A stretch of 64,000 bases of DNA, taken from NCBI RefSeq assembly GCF_900699785.1, contig NZ_LR535679.1, positions 1,984,001-2,048,000 of the forward strand, given 5' to 3'. Both the position numbers and the translations under genes were made by a program. Numbering within the stretch: position 1 is the first letter of the stretch; each line of letters opens with the position of its first letter. Of this stretch, positions 1 through 8,792 are shown in pieces. Source of the stretch: Campylobacter showae (GTDB lineage: Bacteria; Campylobacterota; Campylobacteria; Campylobacterales; Campylobacteraceae). The notes below the pieces were generated by a model. That model saw only the letters and a program-made list of their open reading frames with translations, searched no databases and was not told the origin of the DNA.

Positions 1-316
1 TGCTATCCTGCGGGATGATGACGGCGATCTTAAACTCGGCGTTTGAGCTTGGCGTCAGGCTCTCGGTACCGGCGTTTACGTATGAGCCGTTTAGTGCGTT
101 AAAAGCTTGTAAAATTTCTTGATTCGAGCTACCTTCGTAGCGAGCCAAAAAGCTGTGCAAAAGACCTTCTCTAACGAGTTCTAGCAAACATATGTCGTTA
201 CATTTGACGGGTTCTAAATTTATATAAATTTCGCTTGCCGGCGGGATGTCCGATGGCTTGTCGCTCCTGGCAAATAGTGCCGAGCAGATCAGTAAAACTG
301 TTAAAATTTTTCTCAT
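1..316 (-). CDS. periplasmic protein, partial (cut by left edge)
   Basis: The ATG at 316 opens a reading frame of about 105 codons that runs off the left edge, so the C-terminus is missing. It begins MRKILTVLLICSALFAR, a secretion signal with a basic start, hydrophobic core and a likely cut after ALFA. A close cysteine pair (CNDIC) follows about 20 residues later and may form a disulfide. Its start overlaps the stop of the uracil-DNA glycosylase gene by 4 bases (ATGA), which suggests coupled translation and a shared minus-strand operon. From memory a putative periplasmic protein lies at the same place in C. jejuni. I cannot assign a function from the visible part. Confidence 0.75.
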   Translation of the reverse strand, partial: MRKILTVLLICSALFARSDKPSDIPPASEIYINLEPVKCNDICLLELVREGLLHSFLARYEGSSNQEILQAFNALNGSYVNAGTESLTPSSNAEFKIAVIIPQDS

Positions 317-942
317 AGGCACTCTTTTATCTTTTTTAGATCGCTAAAAAACAGCTCTTTTTTGCTTGGATTTTTCGCTACTACGCTTGGCGAATAAGTC
401 GCCAGCAGGGCTGAGTGTTTAAATTTCATTATGTTTCCCCTTATTGCCTCAAAGCTTTGCGCGCTTTGTTTTATCATTTTGTAAAAAACCTCTTCGCCAA
501 GCGCTACGATGAGTTTTGGCGCTACTAGACGGGCTTCTGCGCTAAAATACGGCTCGCAAAGCTCGTAAGCGCTTGCCGGAGCTTTGGCGGCGGGTTTGCA
601 TTTTAGCAGGCTAGTGACGTAAATTTCGTTTTTGTCAAGACCCGCTAAATCCTTTAAATTTTGCAAAAAATTATCGTCGCCGGCTAGAAACTCTCCGCTC
701 GCGTCCTCGGCGGCGTTTGGCGCGTCAAATACGAAAACAACTTTAGCGCTTTCATCTCCAAGGCCCGTTAGCGCGTGATTTGCGCTCTTGCAAAGCTCGC
801 ATAGATTGCACTCTTTGATGCTCGCGTTTAGCTCGGCAAGGCTGCTCGGCAAGGCTACGGACGAAGGCGAAAAATCAGCAAATTTATACCCGAATGCCCT
901 TAGATAGTAAAGCTCTCTTAAAATTTCGTTTGCGTAACTCAT
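313..942 (-). CDS. uracil-DNA glycosylase, family 4-like (Fe-S type)
   Basis: This is a 209-residue protein of the uracil-DNA glycosylase superfamily, which removes uracil from DNA as the first step of base excision repair. Four cysteines are placed as in the Fe-S-containing family 4 enzymes: C45 and C48 (with C51), then C115 in a SLLKCKP stretch and C129. The water-activating motif near residues 72-76 reads FDAPN instead of GEAPG, and the late HPS motif reads YSPS (about 183-186). It is therefore a divergent member and the activity is inferred. The gene follows a GNAT gene by 39 bases and overlaps the periplasmic-protein gene by 4 bases. From memory the same neighbours occur in C. jejuni. 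Confidence 0.8.
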   Translation of the reverse strand: MSYANEILRELYYLRAFGYKFADFSPSSVALPSSLAELNASIKECNLCELCKSANHALTGLGDESAKVVFVFDAPNAAEDASGEFLAGDDNFLQNLKDLAGLDKNEIYVTSLLKCKPAAKAPASAYELCEPYFSAEARLVAPKLIVALGEEVFYKMIKQSAQSFEAIRGNIMKFKHSALLATYSPSVVAKNPSKKELFFSDLKKIKECL

Positions 943-981
943 CGCGCGATGATATCCAAAAGGGCGTTAAAAACAGATAAA

Positions 982-1458
982 TCAAAGCGCTAGTTTGATT
1001 AAATTTTCGCCCTCCAAGCGGTAGTTTCGCCACTGTTCGGACTGGTTTTTCGCGCCCATTTTTTCGTAAAATTTGATGCCGGACTCGTTCCAGTGCAGAC
1101 ACGCCCACTCGAGGCGTTGGAGGTTTTCGTCCTTGCAAATTTGAGCTAGATGCCTAAAAAACTCTTTTCCTATGCCTCTGTTGCGATGCTCTTTTTGGAC
1201 GTACAAATCCTCCAAATACATCCCGCCAAGTCCCAAAAAAGTGGAAAAGGTGTAAAAATATATCGCGTAAGCTATGATTTTACCCTCTGCTATGCAGACT
1301 AAAATCTCGGCGTAGTTTTTCTTAAAAATAGACTCGGCAAAAATTTCCGGCGTAAATTTAATATCATCGCTCATTTTTTCGTATGCGGCCAGCTCTTTAA
1401 CCAGCTCGCAAACGGCTGGCATGTCGGCCCTGGATGCTTTTCTAATAACGTAAGACAA
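982..1458 (-). CDS. GNAT family N-acetyltransferase (SSAT/thialysine type)
   Basis: This 158-residue protein has the GNAT fold signature YLEDLYVQKEHRNRGIG. R92-N-R-G-I-G97 is the acetyl-CoA pyrophosphate loop. The ending (LEWACLHWNESGIKFYEKMGA) resembles the diamine/thialysine acetyltransferase branch, so the acceptor is probably a small amine, but the substrate cannot be read from sequence. The start is a TTG at 1456-1458 preceded by an AGGAG ribosome site 6 bases upstream, and a -10-like box lies a further 16 bases upstream. It is the first gene of a minus-strand group with the glycosylase gene and is divergent from rpmH. Confidence 0.88.
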   Translation of the reverse strand: MSYVIRKASRADMPAVCELVKELAAYEKMSDDIKFTPEIFAESIFKKNYAEILVCIAEGKIIAYAIYFYTFSTFLGLGGMYLEDLYVQKEHRNRGIGKEFFRHLAQICKDENLQRLEWACLHWNESGIKFYEKMGAKNQSEQWRNYRLEGENLIKLAL

Positions 1459-1484
1459 TTTTTTCTCCTAAATTTTAATGAGCG

Positions 1485-1490
1485 ATTATA
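1485..1490 (-). promoter_or_regulatory. -10 box of the GNAT operon
   Basis: Read on the minus strand the bases are TATAAT, set 27 bases upstream of the TTG start. No -35 box is evident, as is usual in Campylobacter sigma-70 promoters. Confidence 0.5.
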
Positions 1491-1551
1491 TTTTTATTAT
1501 TTTAAAACGAAGTTTAAAAATTTATTAAAAGGATTTTAAGCGATTTGTTGA

Positions 1552-1557
1552 TAAAAT
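1552..1557 (+). promoter_or_regulatory. possible -10 box of the rpmH operon
   Basis: TAAAAT lies 38 bases upstream of the rpmH start in AT-rich DNA between the divergent GNAT and rpmH genes. It is the best -10-like match there, with no visible -35 box. Confidence 0.4.
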
Positions 1558-1594
1558 CACCGACTTATATCAAAATCACCATAAGGAAAAATTT

Positions 1595-1729
1595 ATGAAA
1601 AGAACATACCAGCCTCATAAAACCCCTAGAAAACGCACTCACGGGTTTCGCGTCCGCATGAAAACTAAAAACGGCCGCAAAGTGCTAAACGCAAGACGCG
1701 CAAAAGGCAGAGCAAGATTGGCCGTTTAA
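1595..1729 (+). CDS. rpmH: 50S ribosomal protein L34
   Basis: This 44-residue, strongly basic protein reads [19 protein letters not shown] at its start and ends GRARLAV, matching bacterial L34 over its full length. It is a structural protein of the large ribosomal subunit. An AAGGA ribosome site sits 9 bases before the ATG. It begins the chain rpmH-rnpA-yidD-yidC-jag-mnmE, a common bacterial arrangement, and its 3' end overlaps the inferred start of rnpA by 13 bases. Confidence 0.97.
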   Translation: MKRTYQPHKTPRKRTHGFRVRMKTKNGRKVLNARRAKGRARLAV

Positions 1730-2061
1730 GCAAATTTGGCTCTATAAGCAGCCAAAAGGAGTTTTCAAGCGTCTACAAAGAGGCCGTCAAATGGCACTGC
1801 GAGGAGGCGATAGTCTTTTTTAAGCCTTGCAATGAAAACAAATTAGCCGTCGTAGCCAGCAAAAAGGTGGGCAAAGCCGTCGTTCGCAACCGATGTAAAA
1901 GACTTTTGCGAGCGGTTGTAGTCGAGATTTCAAATGAGCTTGCGGACGGCATTTACGTGATAGTCGTTAAAAACGGGCTAGAGAAAAGCTCGTTTTTAAA
2001 GCTCAAAAAAAATATCTCTTGGGCTATGAAAAAACTCGGATGTATAAAATCAGGCATATGA
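1717..2061 (+). CDS. rnpA: ribonuclease P protein component
   Basis: This is the protein subunit of RNase P, which matures tRNA 5' ends together with an RNA subunit. The diagnostic basic motif [18 protein letters not shown] is present. The family-like upstream part ([28 protein letters not shown]) is in frame, but this frame has no ATG, GTG or TTG between its stop at 1666 and a GTG at 1867 that lies inside the conserved core. The best full-length start is ATT at 1717, with AAAAGG 9 bases upstream, giving 114 residues, a normal RnpA length. It would overlap rpmH by 13 bases, so re-initiation is plausible. Identity is sure; the start is inferred. Confidence 0.9.
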   Translation: MGRLSKFGSISSQKEFSSVYKEAVKWHCEEAIVFFKPCNENKLAVVASKKVGKAVVRNRCKRLLRAVVVEISNELADGIYVIVVKNGLEKSSFLKLKKNISWAMKKLGCIKSGI

Positions 2062-2405
2062 AAATGATAAAACAAGCTATTTTATTTTTGATAAAAGCAT
2101 ATCAAGATTATATCTCCAAATTTACTCCGAAGTCTTGTAGATACTATCCCTCATGCTCGGAATTTGCCGTTTGGCAGTTTAAATTTAACGGCTTTTTCTC
2201 GGCGCTTTTTGCGGTTATTTTTAGAATTTTACGCTGTAATCAACTCTTTAAAGGCGGCATCGACTACCCCGTCATCAGTAAAAATTTCGACTCTTTTTTT
2301 ATATCCAATCAAAATTTAAAATCACACATCGCATTTTGGTTCGTCCCGTATAAAAAAAATAAATTCTACGTTATTAAAAATTTAGACTTTCAAAAGGAAA
2401 AATAG
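2058..2405 (+). CDS. yidD: membrane protein insertion efficiency factor YidD
   Basis: This small protein of the YidD family (DUF37) is thought to help YidC insert inner-membrane proteins. The signature SCRYYPSCSEFA with its paired cysteines is followed by RILRCNQLFKGGIDYPV. The start is taken as the ATG at 2058, whose ATGA overlaps the rnpA stop by 4 bases. An upstream in-frame start at 2019 would only add a poor N-terminus inside rnpA. The resulting 115 residues include an amphipathic N-terminal helix and a rather long C-terminal tail. The stop overlaps the yidC GTG by one base. Confidence 0.92.
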   Translation: MKMIKQAILFLIKAYQDYISKFTPKSCRYYPSCSEFAVWQFKFNGFFSALFAVIFRILRCNQLFKGGIDYPVISKNFDSFFISNQNLKSHIAFWFVPYKKNKFYVIKNLDFQKEK

Positions 2406-3967
2406 TGTTAGACAATATGTCAGTTCAAAAACGCGTGATATTAGCGACCGTTTTATCTTTTATCTTTTTTATCGCTTACGATTATTTTTTTATTCCTAAA
2501 AATTTGCCGTTAGATCAAAATCAAACCGTAGCTGCGCAGCAAGCTAGCCATGCAAACGCCGCTCCGAGCGCAAATACCGCATCGGCCGCTAGCGCTCCGC
2601 AAGCCGTAGCGACGCAAAGCCGCGAGATCGCCGTGATAAAGGGCGAACACTTTGAGGCGCGCATCGACGAGCTTGGCAGGATTTCTAAATTTTATCTAAA
2701 TGACGAAAAATATAAAAATGCCGATGGCGAGCGCATCGAGCTGGCAGGCGCTCAGCCGCTACCGCTTGAGGTTCGCTTTAGCGACAAGGCTTTAAACGAG
2801 CAGGCCTTCAAGGTAGCTTATGCTAGCGACGTTAGTGAGATAAATTTAACTAGCGAGCCAAAAAGCATAGTTTTAACGCAAAATTTGGAAGGCTCTAGCG
2901 TAACCAAGAAAATCACGTTTTATCCAAACGGAAGCTACGACCTAGATCTTAGCGTGAGCGCAGGCGAATACTACGTGACTCCGGGCTTTCGTCCAAACGT
3001 CGCTATCGACAGCTATACCGTCCACGGTGCGCTACTTAAGCATAACGACGGCAAGCTAACTATCATCGAGGATGGCGACGTAGACGCGACCGAGAGTTTT
3101 AATAACGTAAACATAGCCGCAGCTAGCGACAGATACTATACGGCTTTGTTTTTCAAATTTGACGGACTTTTAAATCCCGTAGTTTCAAAAGACGGCGCGG
3201 GCAATGCAGTGATATTTGTAAAAGGCGAGCAAAATTTTAAAGCCAAAGGTTACATCGGTGCTAAAGATCATGCGACTTTAAGCCAGATAAACGAGGAGCT
3301 CGTGGACGTCATCGAGTACGGCTGGTTTACCTTTATCGCAAAACCGATGTTTGCGTTTTTAAATTTGCTTTACGGCTACATCGGTAACTGGGGCTGGGCG
3401 ATCGTGGTACTAACGCTGGTTATCAGGATCGTACTTTTCCCTCTTACATACAAAGGTATGTTATCGATGAACAAGCTCAAAGATCTAGCGCCGAAGGTAA
3501 AAGAGCTGCAAGCCAAATACAAAGGCGATCCGCAAAAGCTAAATATGCACATGATGGAGCTATATAAGAAAAACGGCGCGAACCCTATGGGAGGCTGCTT
3601 GCCGATACTTATGCAGATACCGATTTTCTTTGCGATTTACCGCGTACTATTAAACGCGATCGAGCTAAAAGCTGCGCCGTGGATACTATGGATACACGAC
3701 CTTTCGGTGATGGATCCGTATTTCGTACTGCCTATTTTGATGGGTGCGACTATGTTCCTTCAGCAAAAGCTCACGCCGACCACGTTTAGCGACCCGATGC
3801 AAGAAAAGATAATGAAATTTTTACCGCTTATCTTTACGTTTTTCTTCGTGACCTTCCCTGCGGGACTTACGCTTTACTGGTTTGTAAACAACGTCTGCTC
3901 GGTCATTCAGCAAATTTTTGTAAACAAGCTCTTTGAAAAACATAAAAAAGCGGAGGTAAAGGCCTGA
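2405..3967 (+). CDS. yidC: membrane protein insertase YidC
   Basis: This 520-residue inner-membrane insertase helps membrane proteins fold with or without the Sec translocon. An N-terminal membrane segment (about residues 10-28) anchors a large periplasmic domain that begins with an Ala/Ser/Gln-rich linker. The conserved insertase core lies in the last 200 residues: YGYIGNWGWAIVVLTLVIR, the MGGCLPILMQIPIFFAIYR loop, and TFFFVTFPAGLTLYW. The start is GTG overlapping yidD (TAGTG); an ATG four codons later is an alternative. The stop overlaps the next gene by one base (TGATG), so the whole chain looks translationally coupled. Confidence 0.97.
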   Translation: MLDNMSVQKRVILATVLSFIFFIAYDYFFIPKNLPLDQNQTVAAQQASHANAAPSANTASAASAPQAVATQSREIAVIKGEHFEARIDELGRISKFYLNDEKYKNADGERIELAGAQPLPLEVRFSDKALNEQAFKVAYASDVSEINLTSEPKSIVLTQNLEGSSVTKKITFYPNGSYDLDLSVSAGEYYVTPGFRPNVAIDSYTVHGALLKHNDGKLTIIEDGDVDATESFNNVNIAAASDRYYTALFFKFDGLLNPVVSKDGAGNAVIFVKGEQNFKAKGYIGAKDHATLSQINEELVDVIEYGWFTFIAKPMFAFLNLLYGYIGNWGWAIVVLTLVIRIVLFPLTYKGMLSMNKLKDLAPKVKELQAKYKGDPQKLNMHMMELYKKNGANPMGGCLPILMQIPIFFAIYRVLLNAIELKAAPWILWIHDLSVMDPYFVLPILMGATMFLQQKLTPTTFSDPMQEKIMKFLPLIFTFFFVTFPAGLTLYWFVNNVCSVIQQIFVNKLFEKHKKAEVKA

Positions 3968-5094
3968 TGCGAATAGAAGCCGAAAATCTACAAGAGGCCT
4001 TTCAAAAGGCTGCCGAGGAGCTAAACTGCTCCGTTACCGAGCTTGATATCAAGATTTTGCAAAATCCAAGCGCGGGTTTTTTGGGATTTTTCAAAAAAAC
4101 GGCGATCATCGAAGCCGTAAAAGAGGGCGCGCATAAAGAAGCCAAAAAAGCTCCTCAAGCTACTCGCGAAAACGGTCATAAAGAAAACGGCGGCGAAAAA
4201 AAGAAGGAATTTAAGAAAAAAGAGAACTCCGGCGAAGAGCAAAATCACCGAAGCGAAAAGAAAAAAAATCATAAAAATCGCCACGAGCATCACAAAAATC
4301 ATGCGGCAAAGCAAAGCGAAACTAACGCGGCAAACGAGTCTAAAGTAGAAGAATCGCAACCGCAAAAAGAATCTCAAGTAAAAGAAAAAGAGTCGCATAA
4401 AAAAGAACAACCCAAAAAAGAGAGCGGCAAAAGCATCCTTGATCACTCGATCATCGATACCTTTAATAAAAACGACTTTTACGAGGGTGAGGAAAAAGCG
4501 GGAAGCAGCGAAAATTTAGGCTCGCAAGCTTCCGGCAGCGAGGCAAATTTGACGCAGACTGCGCCAAATTTGGCTAAAAAAGAAAAACAAGACTCTCGTG
4601 CCGACCGCGGCTTGGCTCAAAAACCAAAAGCCGACATCGATAAAGTATTGCCCGAGATAAAGCAGGGCGTAGAAAAGCTCTTTGGCGGAAATTTCTTTAC
4701 GATAGATAAGATAGGCGTGCGCAAATTTGACGACGAGACCGTAATAATCGAGCTTGACGGCGAGGATGCGGCGCTACTCATCGGCAAAGAAGGCTACCGA
4801 TACAAGGCGATCTCATATCTGCTCTATAACTGGATCAGCTCAAAATACGGCCTAGTGGTGCGCCTTGAGATCGCGCAGTTTTTGCAAAATCAAGAAGCCG
4901 CGATCGATCAATATCTAAAAGGCATAATCGAGCGAGTGGAGGAGACTGGCAAAGCCAAAACCAAGTCTTTAGACGGCGTTTTGGTTAAAATCGCTCTTGA
5001 AAAACTGCGCGAAAAATTCCCCGACAAATACGTAAGCGTAAAGTCAAATAGCGACGGGCAGTTCGTAGTCGTGAACGACTTTATCAAAAAATGA
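3967..5094 (+). CDS. khpB: RNA-binding protein KhpB/Jag (Jag-N, KH, R3H)
   Basis: This 375-residue cytoplasmic protein has the three-part Jag layout. The N-terminal Jag domain (residues 1-50) holds the [18 protein letters not shown] motif. A very long Lys/Glu/Asn/His-rich segment, about residues 55-215, is predicted to be disordered. A type II KH domain follows ([19 protein letters not shown]) and then a C-terminal R3H-type region. The family binds RNA and influences cell envelope gene expression in other bacteria. The linker is unusually long for the family. It lies between yidC and mnmE with 1- and 4-base overlaps, the classical position of jag. Confidence 0.93.
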   Translation: MRIEAENLQEAFQKAAEELNCSVTELDIKILQNPSAGFLGFFKKTAIIEAVKEGAHKEAKKAPQATRENGHKENGGEKKKEFKKKENSGEEQNHRSEKKKNHKNRHEHHKNHAAKQSETNAANESKVEESQPQKESQVKEKESHKKEQPKKESGKSILDHSIIDTFNKNDFYEGEEKAGSSENLGSQASGSEANLTQTAPNLAKKEKQDSRADRGLAQKPKADIDKVLPEIKQGVEKLFGGNFFTIDKIGVRKFDDETVIIELDGEDAALLIGKEGYRYKAISYLLYNWISSKYGLVVRLEIAQFLQNQEAAIDQYLKGIIERVEETGKAKTKSLDGVLVKIALEKLREKFPDKYVSVKSNSDGQFVVVNDFIKK

Positions 5095-6410
5095 ACGAGA
5101 CCATAGCCGCCGTCGCCACCGCGCACGGCGTAGGCTCGATCTCCATCATCAGGCTAAGCGGCGCGGACGCCCTTAGTCTAGCTCTAAAACTCACTAAAAT
5201 CACCTCTCTTGTTCCGCGTTATGCTACTCTAACTAAAATTTACGCCGAAGGCGAGCTTATCGACGAAGCGCTACTTATTTATTTCAAGGCTCCTCACAGT
5301 TTCACGGGCGAGGACGTGGTGGAGTTTCAGCTCCACGGCGGACTAGTGGTGGCAAATTTGATCCTAGGCGAGCTCATCAAAAACGGCGCTAGACTCGCGC
5401 GCGCAGGAGAGTTTAGCAAGCGAGCGCTCATAAACGGCAAGATGGATTTTAGCAAGATCGAGGCGATAAACTCGCTCATAAACGCAAAAAGCGAGGATAG
5501 CGTAAAAATCATCGCCCGCACTATGAGAGGCGACCTGGCTAAATTTGCGGATGAAATCCGCTCCGGGCTCGTAAAAACTCTGGCATTCGTGGAGACTAGC
5601 ATCGACTATGCCGACGACGATCTGCCTGCCGATCTGCTGGAGAGTATCAGCCAAATGCTAAAACAAAACAGCGCTAAACTAGATAAAATCGTCGCCATAA
5701 GTCAGAGCAGAAAAGGGTTGCTCGAGGGCTTTAAAATCGCGATAGTCGGCAAGCCAAACGTCGGCAAAAGCTCGATCTTAAACTCGCTTTTATCTTACGA
5801 GCGCGCGATCATCAGCGACGAGGCCGGCACGACTAGAGACAGTATCGAAGAAGCCCTAAAAATCGGCACTCATCTAGTGCGCATCATAGACACGGCAGGC
5901 ATCCGTAAAAACGCGGGCAAGATTGAGCAGATCGGCATTTCGTATTCGCTGCGGGCTATCGAGGAGGCCGATGTTATCTTGGCTGTTTTTGACGCGTCGC
6001 AGGAGGCCGACGAGCAGGATAACGAGATCCTGGAGCTTTTAAAAAACTCGCAAAAAAAGATTTTTTACGTTCTAAATAAATGCGACCTCGGCGTTAAATT
6101 TACAAGTCCCGAAAATCCGATAAAAATTTGCGCAAAGCAAGGAACAGACGAGATAATAAGCAATCTAAAAACCTATCTAGATGCACAGGAGACGAGCGAG
6201 ATACTACTAAACTCCACTCGTCAAATTTCAAGCTGCGAGGCGGCTAGCGAGGCGATAAAAAGAGCTCTAAATTTGCTCGCCGAGTCCGAGCTCGAGCTTT
6301 TTGCTTATGAGCTAAATACGGCAATAGAGCAGATCTCGTCGATCACGAAACCGTTTGAGAGAAGCGAAATTTTAGACGAAATGTTTAGCAACTTTTGCCT
6401 AGGCAAATAA
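5091..6410 (+). CDS. mnmE: tRNA modification GTPase MnmE (TrmE)
   Basis: This 439-residue GTPase works with MnmG to modify the wobble uridine (xm5U34) of certain tRNAs. The N-terminal tetrahydrofolate-binding domain is followed by a G domain with G220-KPNVGKS, the GTTRD switch (246-250), DTAG (267-270) and NKCD near 332. The C-terminus ends FCLGK, the conserved Cys-containing tail. The ATG overlaps the khpB stop by 4 bases, so it is the last gene of the coupled chain. MnmG is not in this window. All key residues are present. Confidence 0.97.
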   Translation: MNETIAAVATAHGVGSISIIRLSGADALSLALKLTKITSLVPRYATLTKIYAEGELIDEALLIYFKAPHSFTGEDVVEFQLHGGLVVANLILGELIKNGARLARAGEFSKRALINGKMDFSKIEAINSLINAKSEDSVKIIARTMRGDLAKFADEIRSGLVKTLAFVETSIDYADDDLPADLLESISQMLKQNSAKLDKIVAISQSRKGLLEGFKIAIVGKPNVGKSSILNSLLSYERAIISDEAGTTRDSIEEALKIGTHLVRIIDTAGIRKNAGKIEQIGISYSLRAIEEADVILAVFDASQEADEQDNEILELLKNSQKKIFYVLNKCDLGVKFTSPENPIKICAKQGTDEIISNLKTYLDAQETSEILLNSTRQISSCEAASEAIKRALNLLAESELELFAYELNTAIEQISSITKPFERSEILDEMFSNFCLGK

Positions 6411-6438
6411 TCAAAATCACTTTAAGAAAGGAAGAATA

Positions 6439-7176
6439 ATGAAAAAAATCCTATCTATAGCCGCTCTAGCTGCGTTGCTGGGCGGTTGCATGCCTTCGCA
6501 GGATCATCTAACGGCTAGCGTAGTATCGCCTGAACCGGACTGGATCAAATATCTAGAAAATGACGGCAGCGTCGGCGATGTCGCATTTTTCTCAGAAAAT
6601 TTGAGCGCAACCTACGCGCAAAAAAACGGCGATATCATCGGCATGGCGCTCATAAAAAAAGACGGTCAAAATTTGAAACTTGGCGATATGTACTCGCAAA
6701 ACGGTATTTCGTTTATAGTTTTGGAGCTTAACGATAAGGAAAAATTTGGTTACCAGTACATAAATATGCGCGATAAAGCCGAGCACGAAGACCTAAAAAA
6801 GGCTAAAAAGGTCAAATTTTATCAGTTTGGCGGCGGTATGCTAGAGAGCGTGGTTTTTAGCGCGGACTCGGGCGCCGTGTGCGAGAGTTTTGCAGCGGGC
6901 AAGACGGTAAAAGCTCGTGCGGTGACTAATTATTACGATAAAGAAAGCGCCGACAATAGCGAATTTTTCACAACCGTGATGGATATCGGAGTGAAAAAGG
7001 GCAAAGGCGCCGAGATCAAAAATCTAGACTTTAAATTTTTCGTCAGCGACGGTAAGCTAGCTGACACGCAGACGCGGGCTCGATCAGCGGAATTTAGGAG
7101 CAAAGTCATAGACGCCGACGCTAAAAAACAGGAGCAAATCCTATCAAACATCGTTTGCGCCGCGCCTAAAAACTGA
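6439..7176 (+). CDS. lipoprotein, first of three tandem paralogs
   Basis: This 245-residue protein of unknown function has a lipoprotein signal (MKKILSIAALAALLGGC, lipid site C17), so it should be anchored in the outer or inner membrane. A good ribosome site (AAAGGA) precedes the ATG. It shares with the next two genes an early W..Y..(N/T)DG..-..(V/I)AF block, a central KFYQFGGGMLESVVFSA block, a nearby single cysteine, and NYYD; all three also end near a late cysteine. The three genes clearly come from duplication. I do not recognise the family. Confidence 0.85.
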   Translation: MKKILSIAALAALLGGCMPSQDHLTASVVSPEPDWIKYLENDGSVGDVAFFSENLSATYAQKNGDIIGMALIKKDGQNLKLGDMYSQNGISFIVLELNDKEKFGYQYINMRDKAEHEDLKKAKKVKFYQFGGGMLESVVFSADSGAVCESFAAGKTVKARAVTNYYDKESADNSEFFTTVMDIGVKKGKGAEIKNLDFKFFVSDGKLADTQTRARSAEFRSKVIDADAKKQEQILSNIVCAAPKN

Positions 7177-7208
7177 TCGTTTTTATCAAATTTAAACGCG
7201 AGCGCGAG

Positions 7209-7955
7209 ATGAAAAGTTTATTTCTAGCGGCTGTCGCAGCCTTGGCATTTAGCGGTTGCGCGGGCATTACCGGCGACGCAAATATAGCCGAGCGCGACAT
7301 CTCAAATATCGACGTTCCCGAGGATAACTGGACGAGATATCTTGATACGGACGGCGCCGTTAGGGAGGTCGCCTTTTTGACGGCGTTTTTCTCGCGCGAT
7401 TTTCGCGTGCAGCCGGCTGACGGCGAGACTACAGGCTTTGCTCTTACTAAAAAAGAGGGCAGCAGGCTGCCTTTTAGGCTCGGGGCTGTCCATAAAAGCG
7501 GAGATAGAGCGTTTATGCTAAAGGACGCCGATACCGAGGCGGAGTTTGATCTAAAAGACGAAGCGAGCGCGACCGAGCTTTGGGATGCTCGGCGGATCAA
7601 ATTTTATGAATTTAGCTCAAATTTGACGACGGTAGCGGTTTTTGAGGCGCCGATTTCGGTTTGCGAGGCATTTAAAAAAGGCGGCGACGTTAGCGTGAAG
7701 TCCGTATCTAGCTACTATGATACGCAAAATTTAGAAAAACGGTATTTTACGGCCGTTATAACGCAGGCAAAAATTTCGTCCAAAGGCGGCGCGCTACTTT
7801 TAAAATCTCATATAGAAAATTTTACAAATCCAGACAGTCCGCGAGAAGTAGCCGAAAAAACGCCTAAATTTGAGGAAAAAATCCAAAACGAGTTGCGCGG
7901 GTATGAGCCGAGGCTTAATCAAATTTGCTCTTTGAGCGAGAAGCAAGGAGTATAA
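7209..7955 (+). CDS. lipoprotein, second of three tandem paralogs
   Basis: This 248-residue lipoprotein has the lipobox AFSGC with C17. It aligns with its neighbours at NWTRYLDTDGAVREVAF, RIKFYEFSSNLTTVAVFEA, a following VCEAF and SYYD, and has the late cysteine (QICS). It is the most divergent of the three, because the GGG of the central block is replaced by SSN and the C-terminal half differs. It starts 32 bases after the first paralog with only a weak ribosome site, and ends 2 bases before the third, so the set is probably one transcript. Function unknown. Confidence 0.85.
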   Translation: MKSLFLAAVAALAFSGCAGITGDANIAERDISNIDVPEDNWTRYLDTDGAVREVAFLTAFFSRDFRVQPADGETTGFALTKKEGSRLPFRLGAVHKSGDRAFMLKDADTEAEFDLKDEASATELWDARRIKFYEFSSNLTTVAVFEAPISVCEAFKKGGDVSVKSVSSYYDTQNLEKRYFTAVITQAKISSKGGALLLKSHIENFTNPDSPREVAEKTPKFEEKIQNELRGYEPRLNQICSLSEKQGV

Positions 7956-7957
7956 AA

Positions 7958-8710
7958 ATGAAAAATACGATGATTTTTAAGACGGTAGCGGCGGCTGTCG
8001 CGGCGTTGGCATTTAGCGGTTGTGCTGCCATCACCGGCGACATAGGCGGCGAGAGAGCGTGGCGTACGTATATGGAAAACGACGCTAGTATACAGCAGAT
8101 CGGATTTATAACCGAGACTACGGTTTACGAGACTAGCGGCGGTAAAACCGAGGAAAAATTCGGCGACTACATGGGTAGGGCCGAGGTGAAGGCGCCGGGC
8201 GAGAGCGACTCGGCGAGCCAAAATCTAGGCTGGGTTTACTCAAGCGGCGACGGCGTAAAAACTCTGATAGTGATTGATCTAGATAGCGGTAAAAATGTAG
8301 ACTTGAGCGATAAAGACGAGATAAAAAAGCTACAAAACTCAAAGAAATTTAAGTTTTATGAATTTGGCGGCGGGATCCTTGAGAGCGTGATTTATAGCGC
8401 GCAAAAATCTCCCGTTTGCAAGGCGTTTTTTAGCGGCGAACCTATAAGCGCTAGAAGCGTGACGAACTACTACGTGGGCGCGTCTGACGAGTTTTTCGCC
8501 ACCGTGATCGACGCGAAGATAGTCGGAAACAAAGGCTTTGAGATAAAAAATTTAGACTTTAAATTTAACCTGCCTAGCAGCAAGCTGGCCGAAGCTAAAG
8601 AGCAGGCGACCTCTGCGAAATTTAGACAAGACGTCATCGAGCAAGATGTCAAAAAGCAAGGACGCATCCTGCTAAACATACTTTGCTACTATAGTATGCC
8701 GAGCGAGTAG
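7958..8710 (+). CDS. lipoprotein, third of three tandem paralogs
   Basis: This 250-residue lipoprotein reads MKNTMIFKTVAAAVAALAF then SGC, with the lipid site at C22. The ATG at 7958 is chosen because AAGGAG ends 7 bases before it; an in-frame TTG at 7925 lies inside the previous gene and would spoil the signal peptide. It matches the first paralog more closely than the second: KFKFYEFGGGILESVIYSA, VCKAFFSGEPISARSVTNYY, and EIKNLDFKF. A strong hairpin at 8718-8737 follows the stop and may end transcription. Function unknown. Confidence 0.85.
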   Translation: MKNTMIFKTVAAAVAALAFSGCAAITGDIGGERAWRTYMENDASIQQIGFITETTVYETSGGKTEEKFGDYMGRAEVKAPGESDSASQNLGWVYSSGDGVKTLIVIDLDSGKNVDLSDKDEIKKLQNSKKFKFYEFGGGILESVIYSAQKSPVCKAFFSGEPISARSVTNYYVGASDEFFATVIDAKIVGNKGFEIKNLDFKFNLPSSKLAEAKEQATSAKFRQDVIEQDVKKQGRILLNILCYYSMPSE

Positions 8711-8717
8711 GCATTTG

Positions 8718-8737
8718 CGGCGGGTAATCGCCCGCCG
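8718..8737 (+). terminator. terminator-like hairpin after the lipoprotein trio
   Basis: CGGCGGG and CCCGCCG form a perfect 7-bp stem with a 6-base loop, 7 bases after the stop at 8710. No clear T tract follows, so it may be a terminator or only an mRNA-end-stabilising hairpin. Confidence 0.5.
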
Positions 8738-8792
8738 AATTTACATAGCGTCGGACGCTCTTGCGTAGAACTGACGATATAAAAAGAAAAAC

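Noticed and set aside
1867..2061. Short rnpA starting at GTG 1867
   Set aside because: This would remove the conserved N-terminal half of the protein, which is present in frame upstream.
4021..4446. Minus-strand frame rich in Phe and Leu, looking like a membrane protein
   Set aside because: It is the antisense of the Lys/Glu-rich linker of khpB, which forces Phe and Leu on the other strand.
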